Assembly: GCA_945871005.1 (NCBI GenBank)
Contig: CAMBUJ010000001.1
Location: 1-59,361, forward strand
Origin: Opitutus sp. GAS368
Lineage (GTDB): Bacteria; Verrucomicrobiota; Verrucomicrobiia; Opitutales; Opitutaceae
Direction: 5' to 3'
DNA length: 59,361 nt
The notes below the pieces were generated by a model. That model was not told the DNA's origin. It saw only the letters and a list, made by a program, of their open reading frames with translations, and ran no database searches. Positions 26,372-35,917 of the stretch are shown here, one piece after another (positions within the stretch are counted from its first letter, which is position 1; each line of letters starts with the position of its first letter). The position numbers were made by a program, and so were the translations under genes.

Positions 26372-27943
26372 TTAGGCGGAGTACGTCGAGGCGAACCACG
26401 GGGTCTGCGCCTTTTTCTTCACCGACCCGTTGGCGGCAAGGTGCTCGAGAACCTTGAACACCAGCTCGGGGTTGACCGACGCGCCGAGGGCGGCGGCGAG
26501 GGACTCGGCGGTGAACGACTGGCCGGCGGCGGCCTGGAGTTTCGCGGTGATCTGGAGCTTGAGTGTGATCACGCTGCCGGCGGCCTTTTTGCCGGCTTCC
26601 ACGCCGGGTTGGTGGTAGGCGTTGATGCCCACCAGGGAGGCGTAGAGCCCGACCACGCGTTCATAGAGGGCGATCAGGATGCCGAGCGAACGCGGGGAGA
26701 CGTCGGCCAAGGTGATGCTGATCGAGGTGCGGTCTTTTTCGCTGAGCGCGTCGCGCGTGCCCAGGTAAAAACCCTGGAGGAAATCGCCGGTGGTCACGCC
26801 GGGTTCGACGTCGAACGAAGAGCCGTCGCGGTCCTTGAGGACTTCGATGAAGGTGACGAAGAAGTTATTCACGCCTTCGCGCAGCTGTTGCACGTAGGCG
26901 TGCTGGTCGGTCGAGCCCTTGTTGCCGTAAACGGCGATGCCCTGGTTGACGACGTTGCCCTTGAGATCGAACTCCTTGCCGAGCGACTCCATGACGAGCT
27001 GCTGGAGGTAGCGGGAGAACAGCAGGAGGCGGTCCTTGTAGGGGAGCACGACCATGTCCTTGGTGCCCTTGCCGTCGGTGGCGTAGTACCACATGAGCGC
27101 GAGTAGGGCGGCGGGATTTTCGCTGGTTTTGGTCGAGCGGGTGACGGCATCCACGGCGGCGGCGCCATCAAGGATCGCCTGGATGTCGATGCCTTGGAGC
27201 GCGGCGGGCAACAGGCCGACGGCGGACAGTTCGCTGGTGCGGCCGCCAACCCAGTCCCACATGGGGAAACGGGCCAGCCAGTTCTGGGCGAGGGCGGTCT
27301 GCTCCAGCTTGGAGCCGGCACCGGTGACGGCCACATAGTGCTTGGTGAAGTCGAGCCCGGCGGCCTTGAAGGCGGCGGCCGCCTCGAGTTGGCCATTGCG
27401 GGTTTCGGCGGTGCCGCCGGACTTGGAAATGACCACCGCGATCGTCTCGGGCAGTTTGCCGGCCAAGGAGCCGAGCACGTAGTCGATGCCGTCGGGGTCG
27501 GTGTTATCGAAGAAAGAGACGGTCAACTTGTCGATGCCGGGGCGGCCGAGGGCGTGGTTGACGAGCTGCGGGCCGAGGGCGGAACCGCCGATGCCGATCA
27601 CGAGCAGCTGGGTGAACTTTTTGCCGGTGGAGCCGAGGATTTTCCCCGCGTGAACATCAGCGGCGAAGGCCTTGATCGCGGCGAGTGTGTCGCTGATTTC
27701 TTTGGCCAGGGCGGGGGTGGGGGCGAGCTGGGGGGAGCGCAGCCAGTAGTGGCCGACCATGCGGTTTTCGTCGGGGTTGGCGATGGCGCCCTTTTCCAAA
27801 GCGGCCATGTCGGCGTAGGCCTGCTGCATGGCAGGCTCTTTGGCGGCGAGAAAGCCCTCGGGGAAGGGGATCCGGCTGATGTCGAGCGCGAGACCGAGCT
27901 CGGAATTCTGGTAGTAGTGGGTTTTGAAGCGTGACCAGTTCAT
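26372..27943 (-). CDS. pgi: Glucose-6-phosphate isomerase
   Basis: Cytosolic glycolytic enzyme that interconverts glucose-6-phosphate and fructose-6-phosphate. 523 residues. [20 protein letters not shown] and [16 protein letters not shown] bind the sugar phosphate. [22 protein letters not shown] carries the QHAYVQ-type active-site block, and [13 protein letters not shown] the second PGI signature. It has its own terminator downstream; the sigma factor gene upstream on the same strand also ends in one. Confidence 0.95.
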   Translation of the reverse strand: MNWSRFKTHYYQNSELGLALDISRIPFPEGFLAAKEPAMQQAYADMAALEKGAIANPDENRMVGHYWLRSPQLAPTPALAKEISDTLAAIKAFAADVHAGKILGSTGKKFTQLLVIGIGGSALGPQLVNHALGRPGIDKLTVSFFDNTDPDGIDYVLGSLAGKLPETIAVVISKSGGTAETRNGQLEAAAAFKAAGLDFTKHYVAVTGAGSKLEQTALAQNWLARFPMWDWVGGRTSELSAVGLLPAALQGIDIQAILDGAAAVDAVTRSTKTSENPAALLALMWYYATDGKGTKDMVVLPYKDRLLLFSRYLQQLVMESLGKEFDLKGNVVNQGIAVYGNKGSTDQHAYVQQLREGVNNFFVTFIEVLKDRDGSSFDVEPGVTTGDFLQGFYLGTRDALSEKDRTSISITLADVSPRSLGILIALYERVVGLYASLVGINAYHQPGVEAGKKAAGSVITLKLQITAKLQAAAGQSFTAESLAAALGASVNPELVFKVLEHLAANGSVKKKAQTPWFASTYSA

Positions 27944-28086
27944 AGGTGGGAAGTTAGGGGACGAAGGCGGCGACTATGGTGGCGCAGGCCGCGACCACAA
28001 GCGAGGAGGCGCTGATTGTGAAAAAGGGGGGCGGGGGAGGTGTTGAGAGCTCGGCGGGTAGGGCGACTCCAGTTGGCAGTGGGCAG

Positions 28087-28115
28087 CAAAAAGCCATCCC
28101 GCAAAGGGATGGCTT
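28087..28115 (-). terminator. Terminator after the sigma factor gene
   Basis: AAGCCATCCC / GGGATGGCTT forms a 10 bp stem with a 5-base loop. On the minus strand the stem runs into T residues (plus-strand A tract at 28088-28092). Confidence 0.92.
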
Positions 28116-28148
28116 GGATACGCACCGGGCCGAGATGTCGCCCTGGTT

Positions 28149-29234
28149 TCAATTGCGGTGGTGCGGGGTGGCCGCCTTGGCCGACTGGGAGTCCATGAAT
28201 TCGCGGATGACCTCGATGCGGGCACGCGCCTGCTCCTCGACCTCGATTTCCTCGGCGGACCGCTGGTGTTCATGGCTGGCCATGGCTTTGCGCATCTTCG
28301 AGAGGGCGATGTTTTGCAACTGGCGGACGCGCTCGCGGGTGACTTTGAACTTGGTGCCGACTTCCTCCAAGGTGAGCTCGTCGCGGCCATCCAGTCCGAA
28401 ACGGTACTTGATGATCTCGGCTTCGCGCGGTTCCAGCGTCGAGACGAGCGCGTAGAGGTCGGCGTTGCGGGTTTTTTGCTGCAAGGTTTCGGCCGGGCTC
28501 GTCGCATTTTCGTCGCCGACGATTTCCCCAAAGCTGCCGGAATCGCCGTTTTCGCCGATCGGCGCGTCGAGCGAGGCGGGCCGCACGCTGACGGATTTGA
28601 GGTGGGCGACGCGGCTGGTCGGCACCTGCAATTCGATTGCGATCTCCTCGTCGCTGGGCTCACGGCCGAGCTCCTCGGTGAGCGCCATGGCGGTCTTGCG
28701 CATTTTGGAGATCTTATCGACCAAGTGCACCGGCAGGCGGATGGTTTTCGACTGGTTGGCGAGGGCCCGCTTGATCGACTGTTTGATCCACCAGGCGGCG
28801 TAGGTGGAGAGCTTGCCACCCTTACTCGGGTCGAAGCGTTCGACCGCTTTGACCAGCCCGATATTACCCTCCGAGATCAGGTCGAGCAACGGCAGGCCGA
28901 AGTCCTTGTAATCCATCGAGATTTTCACGACCAGGCGCAGGTTGGCCGAAATCATGTGGTCGCGCGCCGCCTTGTCGCCTTTGCGAATCCGGCGGGCGAG
29001 CTCGATTTCCTCCTCGATGGTGAGCAGGGCGGTTTTGCCGATTCCCTGGAGGTAGAGTTGGAGGTTGCTGCGTTCGAATTGGCCGTGGTCGCGGGAGGCC
29101 GGCCAGTCGGGCTTTTCCAGGAACGAGGGCGGGGTTTCCATCGGGCTGGGCGAGGGGAGGGCTTCGGACCGAGCAAACGGGGCGACGTTATGAGAGTCGG
29201 TCGGCTTGCGCATGGATTTCAGCTGGGTGGACAT
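28149..29234 (-). CDS. RNA polymerase sigma-70 factor, RpoD/RpoS family
   Basis: A 361-residue sigma factor. Region 1.2 is LQLYLQGIGKTALLTIEEEIELARRI. Region 2 includes ANLRLVVKISMDY, LLDLISEGNIGLVKAVERFDPSKG and STYAAWWIKQSIKRAL. Region 3 has IRLPVHLVDKISKM, and region 4 has LTLEEVGTKFKVTRERVRQLQNIALSKMRK. Region 1.1 is absent, so it could be a short primary sigma or an RpoS-like alternative; the sequence alone does not decide. The N-terminal 50 residues are Pro/Ser-rich and probably flexible. It is monocistronic, with a terminator after it. Confidence 0.93.
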   Translation of the reverse strand: MSTQLKSMRKPTDSHNVAPFARSEALPSPSPMETPPSFLEKPDWPASRDHGQFERSNLQLYLQGIGKTALLTIEEEIELARRIRKGDKAARDHMISANLRLVVKISMDYKDFGLPLLDLISEGNIGLVKAVERFDPSKGGKLSTYAAWWIKQSIKRALANQSKTIRLPVHLVDKISKMRKTAMALTEELGREPSDEEIAIELQVPTSRVAHLKSVSVRPASLDAPIGENGDSGSFGEIVGDENATSPAETLQQKTRNADLYALVSTLEPREAEIIKYRFGLDGRDELTLEEVGTKFKVTRERVRQLQNIALSKMRKAMASHEHQRSAEEIEVEEQARARIEVIREFMDSQSAKAATPHHRN

Positions 29235-29545
29235 GGTGATAAAAGTTGATCGTTAAAAAGATATGCCCGGGAGACCGCAGGTGGTGACTTGCTCTGCGAT
29301 TTGACCCGCGCCAGCAATATGCGTTCCAGACTGGCGGGGCGGTGGTCCTACGAGGGAGCGCGGCGGGTCGAGGCGGGCGCGTTGTGCCAATCTGGCGCGG
29401 TTGGGCCATGTCCGTCTCTGCCTTAGTGGCACGGGCGCCCGCAGCCTCCGGAGTGTAGCGTTGGCCGTCCCCGGCCAAGGATGGGGGTGATTTTCGGAGC
29501 CCCCCGAGTTGCCCAATCAGAAAGGAGGTTTTTTGCGGTGGGTGA
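29235..29545. other. 311 bp intergenic region upstream of the sigma factor gene
   Basis: No gene was supported on either strand. A perfect 7 bp hairpin TTGGCCG-TCCC-CGGCCAA lies at 29461-29478. The AT-rich 29235-29265 next to the sigma factor start probably contains its leader. I saw no convincing sigma-70 promoter. Confidence 0.4.
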
Positions 29546-30364
29546 TCACTGACTGCGCGCCCGCCAGCCTTGTGGGGTGTTACCCGTATGGCGCTTAAAC
29601 CAGCGGGCGAAATAATTCGCATCCCCGAACCCGCTGCGTTCGGCCACCTCGGCCACGGTGCCGCCGGCTTTCAGCTCGGTCTGCGCCCGCTTGAGTCGTT
29701 GAGCTGCCCGCCACTGGCCCGCCGTCATTCCCGTTTCCTTTTTTAACAACCGGGTCAGGTGGTCGGGGTGGTAGCCGACGCGTTGGGCCAATTTCGCCAC
29801 CGGGATCGAGTCGCTGCCGCTCTCGTTCTCCGCGAAGACCGCCTGGGCCCGCCGCACCACCGCGCCTTCGGTCCCGCGCCGTTCTGCCAGCAACCCCACC
29901 GCGCGCATCAACACATCCAGTACCATTAATACCGCGCCCGCCTCACCGGGGCGCACCTGCGCCGCCTCCCCCTCGCTCCAACTGCGCAATTCAGCCAGGG
30001 CGCGCCGCAGTTCGTTTAACTCGCCTTGGGCCAGCAGGGCTTGGGCGCTTTTCGTCTCTCCGGGAACGCTCACATCCAGCGCCAGGCAGAGCGGTTTGCC
30101 GCCTTCGTCTTCCACAAACGCATGCTCACAGCCCGGCGCCAAATAAAACACCCGCCCAGCTTGCACTGCCTCCTTGCGGCCACCCACCCACTGGGTGCCG
30201 CTGCCGGTCAAATAGAGCAAAAACTGCCCGTGGCTGTGATGGTGGGTCTCGACCCAGCCTTTTTCCGGTAAATGGCGGTTGAGCGCGAAGCGCATCACCC
30301 GCAGTTTCCCCACCCGAATGTCCAGGCTGTGGGCGTACAACGGGCGTAGGTTCCTCAGTTTCAT
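29546..30364 (-). CDS. AraC-family transcriptional regulator
   Basis: A 272-residue regulator. The N-terminal half is a cupin-type sensor (HHHSHGQFLLYLTGSGTQWVGG, then FYLAPGCEHAF). The C-terminal 100 residues carry two helix-turn-helices (VAKLAQRVGYHPDHLTRLLKKETG and VAEVAERSGFGDANYFARWFKRHTG). It is divergent from the SDR-GH88-isomerase-oxidoreductase operon, with 105 bp between starts, so it probably senses a sugar or uronate and controls that operon. The ligand is not predictable. Confidence 0.92.
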   Translation of the reverse strand: MKLRNLRPLYAHSLDIRVGKLRVMRFALNRHLPEKGWVETHHHSHGQFLLYLTGSGTQWVGGRKEAVQAGRVFYLAPGCEHAFVEDEGGKPLCLALDVSVPGETKSAQALLAQGELNELRRALAELRSWSEGEAAQVRPGEAGAVLMVLDVLMRAVGLLAERRGTEGAVVRRAQAVFAENESGSDSIPVAKLAQRVGYHPDHLTRLLKKETGMTAGQWRAAQRLKRAQTELKAGGTVAEVAERSGFGDANYFARWFKRHTGNTPQGWRARSQ

Positions 30365-30469
30365 GGGGCCTGTGTAATATCGAGTAATCTTAATTTAAAG
30401 TCGGAAAAGTGCTAATTTTGTCCGTTTTCGTCCTCACCCCTTTTTTCAAACCCCGCTATAGTCTTTCCC

Positions 30470-31261
30470 ATGAATCCCCAAGCCGTCGTTCTCGTCACCG
30501 GTTCTAGTCGCGGTCTCGGCCGTGGTGTTGCCGAATCCCTCGCCGCTCTCGGCGTCAGTGTAGCCGTCCATTACGGCTCCAACCGCGCGGCGGCCGACGA
30601 GACCGTGGCGCGTTGCCAAGCCCTCGCCATCTCCCCCGACCAGCGCTTCATTCCCGTCGCTGGCGATCTCGGCCAGGCCGCCGGCCGCCAAGCTCTGTTC
30701 GATGGCACCATGGCCGCCTTCGGCCGTATCGACGCTTTGGTGAACAACGCCGGCATCGCCCCCCGCGTCCGCGCCGACCTCACCGAGGCAACCGAGGAGA
30801 TCTTCGACGAGGTGATCGATGTTAACCTCAAGGGGCCTTACTTCCTCACCCAGTTGGTCGCCAAATACTGGCTCGCCCACCTCGGCCAGTCGCTCCTGCC
30901 CGACGGCTACAAACTCATTTTCGTAACTTCGCTCTCCGCCACGGTCGCCTCGGTTAACCGCGGCGAATACTGCATCTCCAAGGCGGGCGTCGCCATGGCC
31001 ACCCAGCTCTGGGCCAACCGCCTCGCAGGCGACGGCATCAGCGTGATCGAGCTGCGCCCCGGCATCATGGCCACCGACATGACCTCGGGCGTGACCGCCA
31101 AATATGACGCGCTGATTGCTGGCGGTTTGGTTCCGCAGAAGCGCTGGGGCACCCCGGCCGATCTCGGCCGCGCCGTCACCGCGATTGTCGCCGGCCACTT
31201 CCCGTTCTCCACCGGCGACGTCATCAACATCGATGGCGGTTTCCACCTCCGCAGCCTCTAA
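30470..31261 (+). CDS. Short-chain dehydrogenase/reductase
   Basis: A 263-residue classical SDR. The cofactor motif TGSSRGLGRGVAESL, NNAG, the catalytic Ser in FVTSLSATVAS and YCISKAG (Y-x3-K) are all present. LRPGIMATDMT and GDVINIDGGFH close the fold. The first gene of a likely four-gene operon (GH88, TIM-barrel isomerase, Gfo/Idh oxidoreductase follow with 42, 12 and 65 bp gaps). Context suggests oxidation or reduction of a sugar or keto-uronate, not fatty acid synthesis. TATAGT at 30457 may be a -10, but it is close to the start codon. Confidence 0.9.
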   Translation: MNPQAVVLVTGSSRGLGRGVAESLAALGVSVAVHYGSNRAAADETVARCQALAISPDQRFIPVAGDLGQAAGRQALFDGTMAAFGRIDALVNNAGIAPRVRADLTEATEEIFDEVIDVNLKGPYFLTQLVAKYWLAHLGQSLLPDGYKLIFVTSLSATVASVNRGEYCISKAGVAMATQLWANRLAGDGISVIELRPGIMATDMTSGVTAKYDALIAGGLVPQKRWGTPADLGRAVTAIVAGHFPFSTGDVINIDGGFHLRSL

Positions 31262-31303
31262 GTCAGCCGCCTCGCGCCCACCCCTTTTTTCTAAAAACCC
31301 GCC

Positions 31304-32680
31304 ATGATCCACCTCGATTCGACGCTCACCCCCGCCGCCCTCGCCCCCGCGCTCGACCGCTTTTTCGCGGTCGCCAAAACCAAGATCACCTCGCTCGACC
31401 GCGACTACGACGAAACCAAGGGCTCGCCCGTTTTCACCGTCGCCGGCCGCTACACCACCCGCGGCTGGACCGAGTGGACCGAGGGTTTCCGCTACGGCAT
31501 CGCCTTGCTGCACTTTGACGCGACCGGCGACACCGAGAGCCTCGCCTCGGGCCGCAGCCGCACCGTGAGCAAGATGGCCTCGCACGTTTCCCACATCGGC
31601 GTACACGACCACGGTTTCAATAACCTCTCCACCTACGGGAATCTTCTCCGCCTGCTGCGTGAAGGCCGTCTGCCCGCCAACGAATGGGAGAAAAACTTTT
31701 ACGAGCTCGCCCTCAAAACCAGCGGCGCCATCCAGGCCGCCCGCTGGACCGACCGCCCCGGCCAGCCCGGCTACATCCACAGTTTTAACGGCGCGCACTC
31801 GCTGTTCGTGGATACGATCCGTTCCTGCCGCATCCTCATGGTGGCGCACCGCCTCGGCCACGTGCTCATGAGCGAAGGCGACAAACCGGTTAACCTGCTC
31901 GACCGCGCCCTCCAGCACATCACCAACACCGCCCGCTTCAACGTGTTCTACGGCGAGGGCCGCGACCGCTACGACGAGTCGGGCCGCACCGCCCACGAGG
32001 CGATTTTCAACGTCAAAGACGGCGCCTTCCGCTGCCCCAATTCCCAGCAAGGTTACACCGGTTTCTCCACCTGGACCCGCGGCCAGGCCTGGGCGCTGCT
32101 CGGCTTCGCCGAAGAACTCGAATTCCTCGCTGAAATCACCGACGCCGAGCTCATGCCGTTTGGCGGCCGCGCCGCGCTGGAGGCCATGATGCTCAAGGGT
32201 GCCATCGCCACCGCCGAGCACTACATCTCCAACACCCCGACCTGCGGTATCCCTTATTGGGACACGGGCGCCCCCAAGATCCACCTTTTGGGCGATTACC
32301 AAAACCGCCCGGCCGATCCGTACAACGCCTACGAGCCGGTCGACAGTTCTGCCGCCGCCATCGACGCCCAGGGTCTGCTCCGCCTCGCCCGTTACCTGCA
32401 AGGCAAGGGCGACACCGTCCGCGCCGCTCGTTACCTGCAAGCCGGCCTCACGGTCGCGAAAACCTTATTCAGCGAGCCCTACCTCTCCACCGATCCGAAG
32501 CACCAAGGCCTCATCCTGCACTCGATCTACCACCAGCCGAACGGTTGGGACTACACCCCGGACGCCGGCAAGGCTCCGTACGGCGAATCCTCGATGTGGG
32601 GCGACTACCACGCGATGGAACTGGCGGTTTATCTCAACCGCATGAACAAGGGCCAGCCCTACTACACGTTCTTCGCCTAA
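31304..32680 (+). CDS. Glycoside hydrolase family 88 (unsaturated glucuronyl hydrolase)
   Basis: A 458-residue alpha6/alpha6-barrel enzyme. FSTWTRGQAWALLGFAEELEFL is the conserved TW-RGQAW block. FNGAHSLFVDTIRS carries a candidate catalytic Asp, and CGIPYWDTGAP and EPVDSSAAAIDAQGLLRLA are typical of GH88. These enzymes remove 4,5-unsaturated uronic acids left by polysaccharide lyases acting on pectin or glycosaminoglycans. No signal peptide is present, so it acts on imported oligosaccharides in the cytosol. Confidence 0.88.
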   Translation: MIHLDSTLTPAALAPALDRFFAVAKTKITSLDRDYDETKGSPVFTVAGRYTTRGWTEWTEGFRYGIALLHFDATGDTESLASGRSRTVSKMASHVSHIGVHDHGFNNLSTYGNLLRLLREGRLPANEWEKNFYELALKTSGAIQAARWTDRPGQPGYIHSFNGAHSLFVDTIRSCRILMVAHRLGHVLMSEGDKPVNLLDRALQHITNTARFNVFYGEGRDRYDESGRTAHEAIFNVKDGAFRCPNSQQGYTGFSTWTRGQAWALLGFAEELEFLAEITDAELMPFGGRAALEAMMLKGAIATAEHYISNTPTCGIPYWDTGAPKIHLLGDYQNRPADPYNAYEPVDSSAAAIDAQGLLRLARYLQGKGDTVRAARYLQAGLTVAKTLFSEPYLSTDPKHQGLILHSIYHQPNGWDYTPDAGKAPYGESSMWGDYHAMELAVYLNRMNKGQPYYTFFA

Positions 32681-32692
32681 CCTGCCCCCGTC

Positions 32693-33505
32693 ATGGACAA
32701 CCTATCCCGTCTCGCCATCCACACGATGACGACCAAGCCGTGGGATCTGCCCACGGCCGTCGCCAAGTTCTCCGCCGCCGGCGTCCCCGGCGTTGGTGTT
32801 TGGCGCCAATGGCTCGCCGGCCGCCCGCTGGCCGAGTCTCGCGCGATGCTTGCCGACAACGGCCTGCACGCCGTCTCGCTGGTGCGCGGTGGTTTTTTCC
32901 CCGGCCTCAACGCCGCTGAACGCACCGCTGCCCTCGACGACACCCGCCGCGCCCTCGATGAAGCCGCCGCTGTCGGCGCGCCCCAAGTCGTGCTCGTTTG
33001 CGGCGCCCGCCCCGAACTCAGCCTGCCGGAAAACCGCCGCCAGATCACTGAAGGCGTCGCCGCCTGTCTCGACCACGCCCGCCAAACCGGGGTTAAACTC
33101 GCCCTGGAGCCGTTGCACCCGATGTACGCCGATTGCCGCAGCGCGATCAACACCATCGGCCAGTGCAACGACATGATCGACCAACTCGGCGACACCTGGC
33201 TGGGCATCGCCGCCGACGTTTATCACATCTGGTGGGATCCCCAGTTGGAGTCGGAAATCGCCCGCGCCGGCCGCCGCATCATCGGCTTCCACGTCTGCGA
33301 TTGGATGACGCCCACCGCTGATTTCTTGAACGACCGCGGTCTGATGGGCGAAGGCTGCATCGACATCCCCGGCATCCGCGGCCTCGTCGAGAAAGCCGGT
33401 TTCGACGGCCCGATCGAGGTCGAGATTTTCTCCACCCGCCACTGGGCCCGCGACCAGGACCAGTTCCTCGCCGACATCATCACCGCCTACAAAACCAAAG
33501 TCTAA
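32693..33505 (+). CDS. Sugar phosphate isomerase/epimerase (TIM barrel, AP-endonuclease 2 family)
   Basis: A 270-residue xylose-isomerase-like TIM barrel. GVKLALEPLHPMYADCRSAI holds the metal-binding Glu, DVYHIWWDPQLESEI the Asp/His pair, GFHVCDWMTP a His, and IEVEIFSTRHWARDQ the last Glu. Such proteins isomerise or epimerise sugars in catabolic operons. It is 12 bp after GH88, so it is co-transcribed. The precise substrate is not known. Confidence 0.87.
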   Translation: MDNLSRLAIHTMTTKPWDLPTAVAKFSAAGVPGVGVWRQWLAGRPLAESRAMLADNGLHAVSLVRGGFFPGLNAAERTAALDDTRRALDEAAAVGAPQVVLVCGARPELSLPENRRQITEGVAACLDHARQTGVKLALEPLHPMYADCRSAINTIGQCNDMIDQLGDTWLGIAADVYHIWWDPQLESEIARAGRRIIGFHVCDWMTPTADFLNDRGLMGEGCIDIPGIRGLVEKAGFDGPIEVEIFSTRHWARDQDQFLADIITAYKTKV

Positions 33506-33570
33506 GTAGACGGTTTCCCTTCCACCCTTTTCTCACTCTTTCCCTCTCACTTTCCCCTTACCTTCACCCT

Positions 33571-34716
33571 ATGAAAATCCACAAAATCGGTATCATCATG
33601 AACGGCGTCACCGGACGCATGGGCAAGAACCAGCATTTGCTGCGTTCCATCGACGCCATCATCAAGCAAGGCGGCGTGCGCGTTTCCCCTGACGAGATCA
33701 TCATGCCCCACGCCATCCTCGTGGGCCGCAGCGAAGACAAACTGCGCGAGCTCACCGCTCTGTGCTCGGTCAAAGAATACACCACCGACCTCGATTCCGT
33801 CCTCAAGGATCCGCAGTACCAGATCTATTTCGACGCGCAGACCACCCTGCACCGTTTCGCCGCCGTGAAAAAGGCCGCCGAGGCCGGCAAGCACGTGTAT
33901 TGCGAAAAGCCCACCGCCATCGCCACCGCCGACGCGGTTGCCCTGTACGAAATCTGCCGCAAAGCCGGCGTGAAGAACGGTGTTGTTCAAGACAAGCTCT
34001 GGCTGCCCGGCATGGTTAAACTGCGCCGCCTGATGGAGCAGGGCTTCTTCGGCAAAATCCTCTCCGTGCGCGGCGAGTTCGGCTACTGGGTGTACGAGGG
34101 TCACAACATCCCCGCTCAGCGTCCGTCGTGGAACTACCGCGCCGAAGACGGCGGCGGCATGGCCATCGATATGCTCTGCCATTTCCGCTACGTGATCGAC
34201 AACCTCTTCGGCCCGATCAAGTCGGTGAACTGTCTCGCCTCCACCCACATCGAAGAGCGCGTTGACGAGGCTGGTAAGCCCTACAAGTGCACCGCCGATG
34301 ACAGCACCTACGCCACCTTCGAGCTGACCAACGGCGTCATCGTGCAGCTCAACGCCTCCTGGAACGTGCGCGTTCGCCGCGACGACCTGCTCACCCTGCA
34401 AGTGGACGGCACCCACGGCACCGCCGTCGCCGGTCTGCGCGATGTTTACATCCAGCACTACGGCAACACGCCCAAGCCGATCTGGAACCCGGACATCAAG
34501 CAGCCGATCGACTTCTTCTCTGACTGGAGCAAGGTTCCTGAGCAGGAGAGCTACGACAACGCCTTCAAGGTGCAGTGGGAACTGTTCCTGCGCCACGTTG
34601 CCCTCGACGAGCCGTTCCGTTGGAACCTGCTCGAAGGCGCCAAGGGCGTGCAGCTCGCCGAAGTCGGTCTGCAATCCAGTGCTGACCGCACCTGGAAAGA
34701 CCTGGCGAAGATCTAA
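33571..34716 (+). CDS. Gfo/Idh/MocA-family oxidoreductase
   Basis: A 381-residue NAD(P)-dependent sugar oxidoreductase. The N-terminal Rossmann fold starts KIGIIMNGVTGRMGKNQH, a variant of GxGxxG. AAEAGKHVYCEKPTAIATADA holds the conserved EKP with the catalytic Lys. GGGMAIDMLCHFRYVIDNLFG is the GGG--D---H block. It closes the operon, and a strong terminator follows about 130 bp later, after a repeat. It probably works with the TIM-barrel protein on a uronate-derived sugar. Confidence 0.9.
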   Translation: MKIHKIGIIMNGVTGRMGKNQHLLRSIDAIIKQGGVRVSPDEIIMPHAILVGRSEDKLRELTALCSVKEYTTDLDSVLKDPQYQIYFDAQTTLHRFAAVKKAAEAGKHVYCEKPTAIATADAVALYEICRKAGVKNGVVQDKLWLPGMVKLRRLMEQGFFGKILSVRGEFGYWVYEGHNIPAQRPSWNYRAEDGGGMAIDMLCHFRYVIDNLFGPIKSVNCLASTHIEERVDEAGKPYKCTADDSTYATFELTNGVIVQLNASWNVRVRRDDLLTLQVDGTHGTAVAGLRDVYIQHYGNTPKPIWNPDIKQPIDFFSDWSKVPEQESYDNAFKVQWELFLRHVALDEPFRWNLLEGAKGVQLAEVGLQSSADRTWKDLAKI

Positions 34717-34748
34717 TTCGCGCCGCGACTTAGGATTGGATTCTCCAA

Positions 34749-34832
34749 TCGAAATGACTCCGTCGTCAGGCTACGCGTGCAAGCGGGGTGGAGGCTCCGT
34801 GGCGTAGCGGGATCGCGGAGCGATTTTGATTC
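34749..34832 (+). repeat. Cloverleaf-type intergenic repeat, single copy
   Basis: 34749-34775 carries the right half with hairpin ATGAC-TCC-GTCGT; its C to T change keeps a G:T pair. A 27 bp linker with GGAGGCTCC follows. 34803-34832 carries the left half CGTAGCGGGATCGCGGAGCG. The order matches the phase of the 10.7 kb array. Confidence 0.85.
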
Positions 34833-34843
34833 GGAGAACCCCA

Positions 34844-34890
34844 GGCCGGCGGCCCCAGGCATCAGTGCCCGGGGCCGCCGGCCTTTTTTT
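34844..34890 (+). terminator. Strong terminator after the GH88 operon
   Basis: A 13 bp stem (GGCCGGCGGCCCC / GGGGCCGCCGGCC) has a loop that contains an inner GGCA-TCAG-TGCC hairpin. Seven T residues follow. It ends where the convergent trpS gene stops. Confidence 0.93.
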
Positions 34891-35854
34891 ACGCCAACCC
34901 GCAGGCTTTGCGGGCGCGGCCGAGCACCTGGCTGGACGTGCCGCGCGCACGCTCGGCTCCGTCTTTGAGCACCGCGTGGACGTGGTCGAGATTACCCGCC
35001 AACTCGGCCCGTTTGGTGCGATAGGGCGCGAAAAAGGTCCAATAGTGTTCGAACAGTGCTTTCTTCAGGTCGCCATATCCGAGCCCACCCGCCCGCAGGC
35101 GGTTTTCTAGATCGGCGGACACCTCGGCCGGCGCGAGCAGCTTGAGCAGTTGGATCGCGATGTTTTTGTCCGCGTCGGGTTTGGGTTCGGCCGGGGTGCG
35201 GCTGTCCATCACGATGCCCATGATTTTTTTGCGCAGCGCCTTCTCGTCGCCAAAAATCGGCAGGGTGTTGTCGTAGCTTTTGCTCATCTTCTGTCCGTCC
35301 AAACCGGGGACCAGCGCGGTCTCGTCGCGAATCTCCGACTCCGGCACGACGAAGGTTTCCCCGTAGGTGTGGTTAAACTTGATGGCGATGTCACGGGTCA
35401 TCTCCACGTGCTGCTTCTGGTCGCGGCCCACCGGCACCAGGTTGGAATCATAGAGGAGGATGTCGGCGGCCATTAGCACCGGATAGGCAAACAGCCCGAA
35501 GTTGGGGGAAATGCCCTTGTTGGTCTTGTCCTTGTAACTGTGCGCGCGCTCCAGCAGCCCCATCGGGGTGAGGGTGCCGAGGATCCACATGAGCTCGCAG
35601 ACCTCGGGGACGTCGCTCTGCCGAAACAGCACGCTTTTCTGCGGGTCGAGTCCGCAGGCCAACCAGTCGAGCGCCACATCCAGCGAGTTCTGGCGGCGCT
35701 GGGCGGCGTCGGTGAGCGAGGTCATCGAGTGGTAGTCGGCGATGAAGTAGGTGCAGTCGCCGCGCGACTGCAGCTCGACGGCGGGTTTGATCGCGCCGAA
35801 GTAGTTGCCGATGTGGAGCTGACCCGAGGGCTGGATGCCAGTGAGAATACGCAT
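34889..35854 (-). CDS. trpS: Tryptophanyl-tRNA synthetase
   Basis: Class I synthetase that charges tRNA-Trp. 321 residues, close to the usual 330. The HIGH-type motif is GQLHIGNYFGAI near the N-terminus and the KMSKS motif is in LDGQKMSKSYDN. GRDQKQHVEMTRDIA is another TrpRS block. It runs convergent with the Gfo/Idh gene. A GAACGAG-type repeat arm lies just upstream. Confidence 0.96.
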   Translation of the reverse strand: MRILTGIQPSGQLHIGNYFGAIKPAVELQSRGDCTYFIADYHSMTSLTDAAQRRQNSLDVALDWLACGLDPQKSVLFRQSDVPEVCELMWILGTLTPMGLLERAHSYKDKTNKGISPNFGLFAYPVLMAADILLYDSNLVPVGRDQKQHVEMTRDIAIKFNHTYGETFVVPESEIRDETALVPGLDGQKMSKSYDNTLPIFGDEKALRKKIMGIVMDSRTPAEPKPDADKNIAIQLLKLLAPAEVSADLENRLRAGGLGYGDLKKALFEHYWTFFAPYRTKRAELAGNLDHVHAVLKDGAERARGTSSQVLGRARKACGLA

Positions 35855-35864
35855 GTCGAAAAGT

Positions 35865-35907
35865 GAACGAGTAGGAGAACGGGTAGACGGAAGAGAACGA
35901 GAACGAT
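35865..35907 (+). repeat. GAGAACG-type short tandem tract upstream of trpS
   Basis: GAACGAGTAGGAGAACGGGT and GAGAACGAGAACG are the same units as in the dxs downstream hairpin at 24.8 kb, but here only one arm is present. Confidence 0.65.
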
Positions 35908-35917
35908 TTCCGGCGGG

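Noticed and set aside
30446-32440. 664-codon minus-strand frame opposite the SDR and GH88 genes
   Set aside because: Both plus-strand genes carry family motifs, and the antisense product has no recognisable domain.
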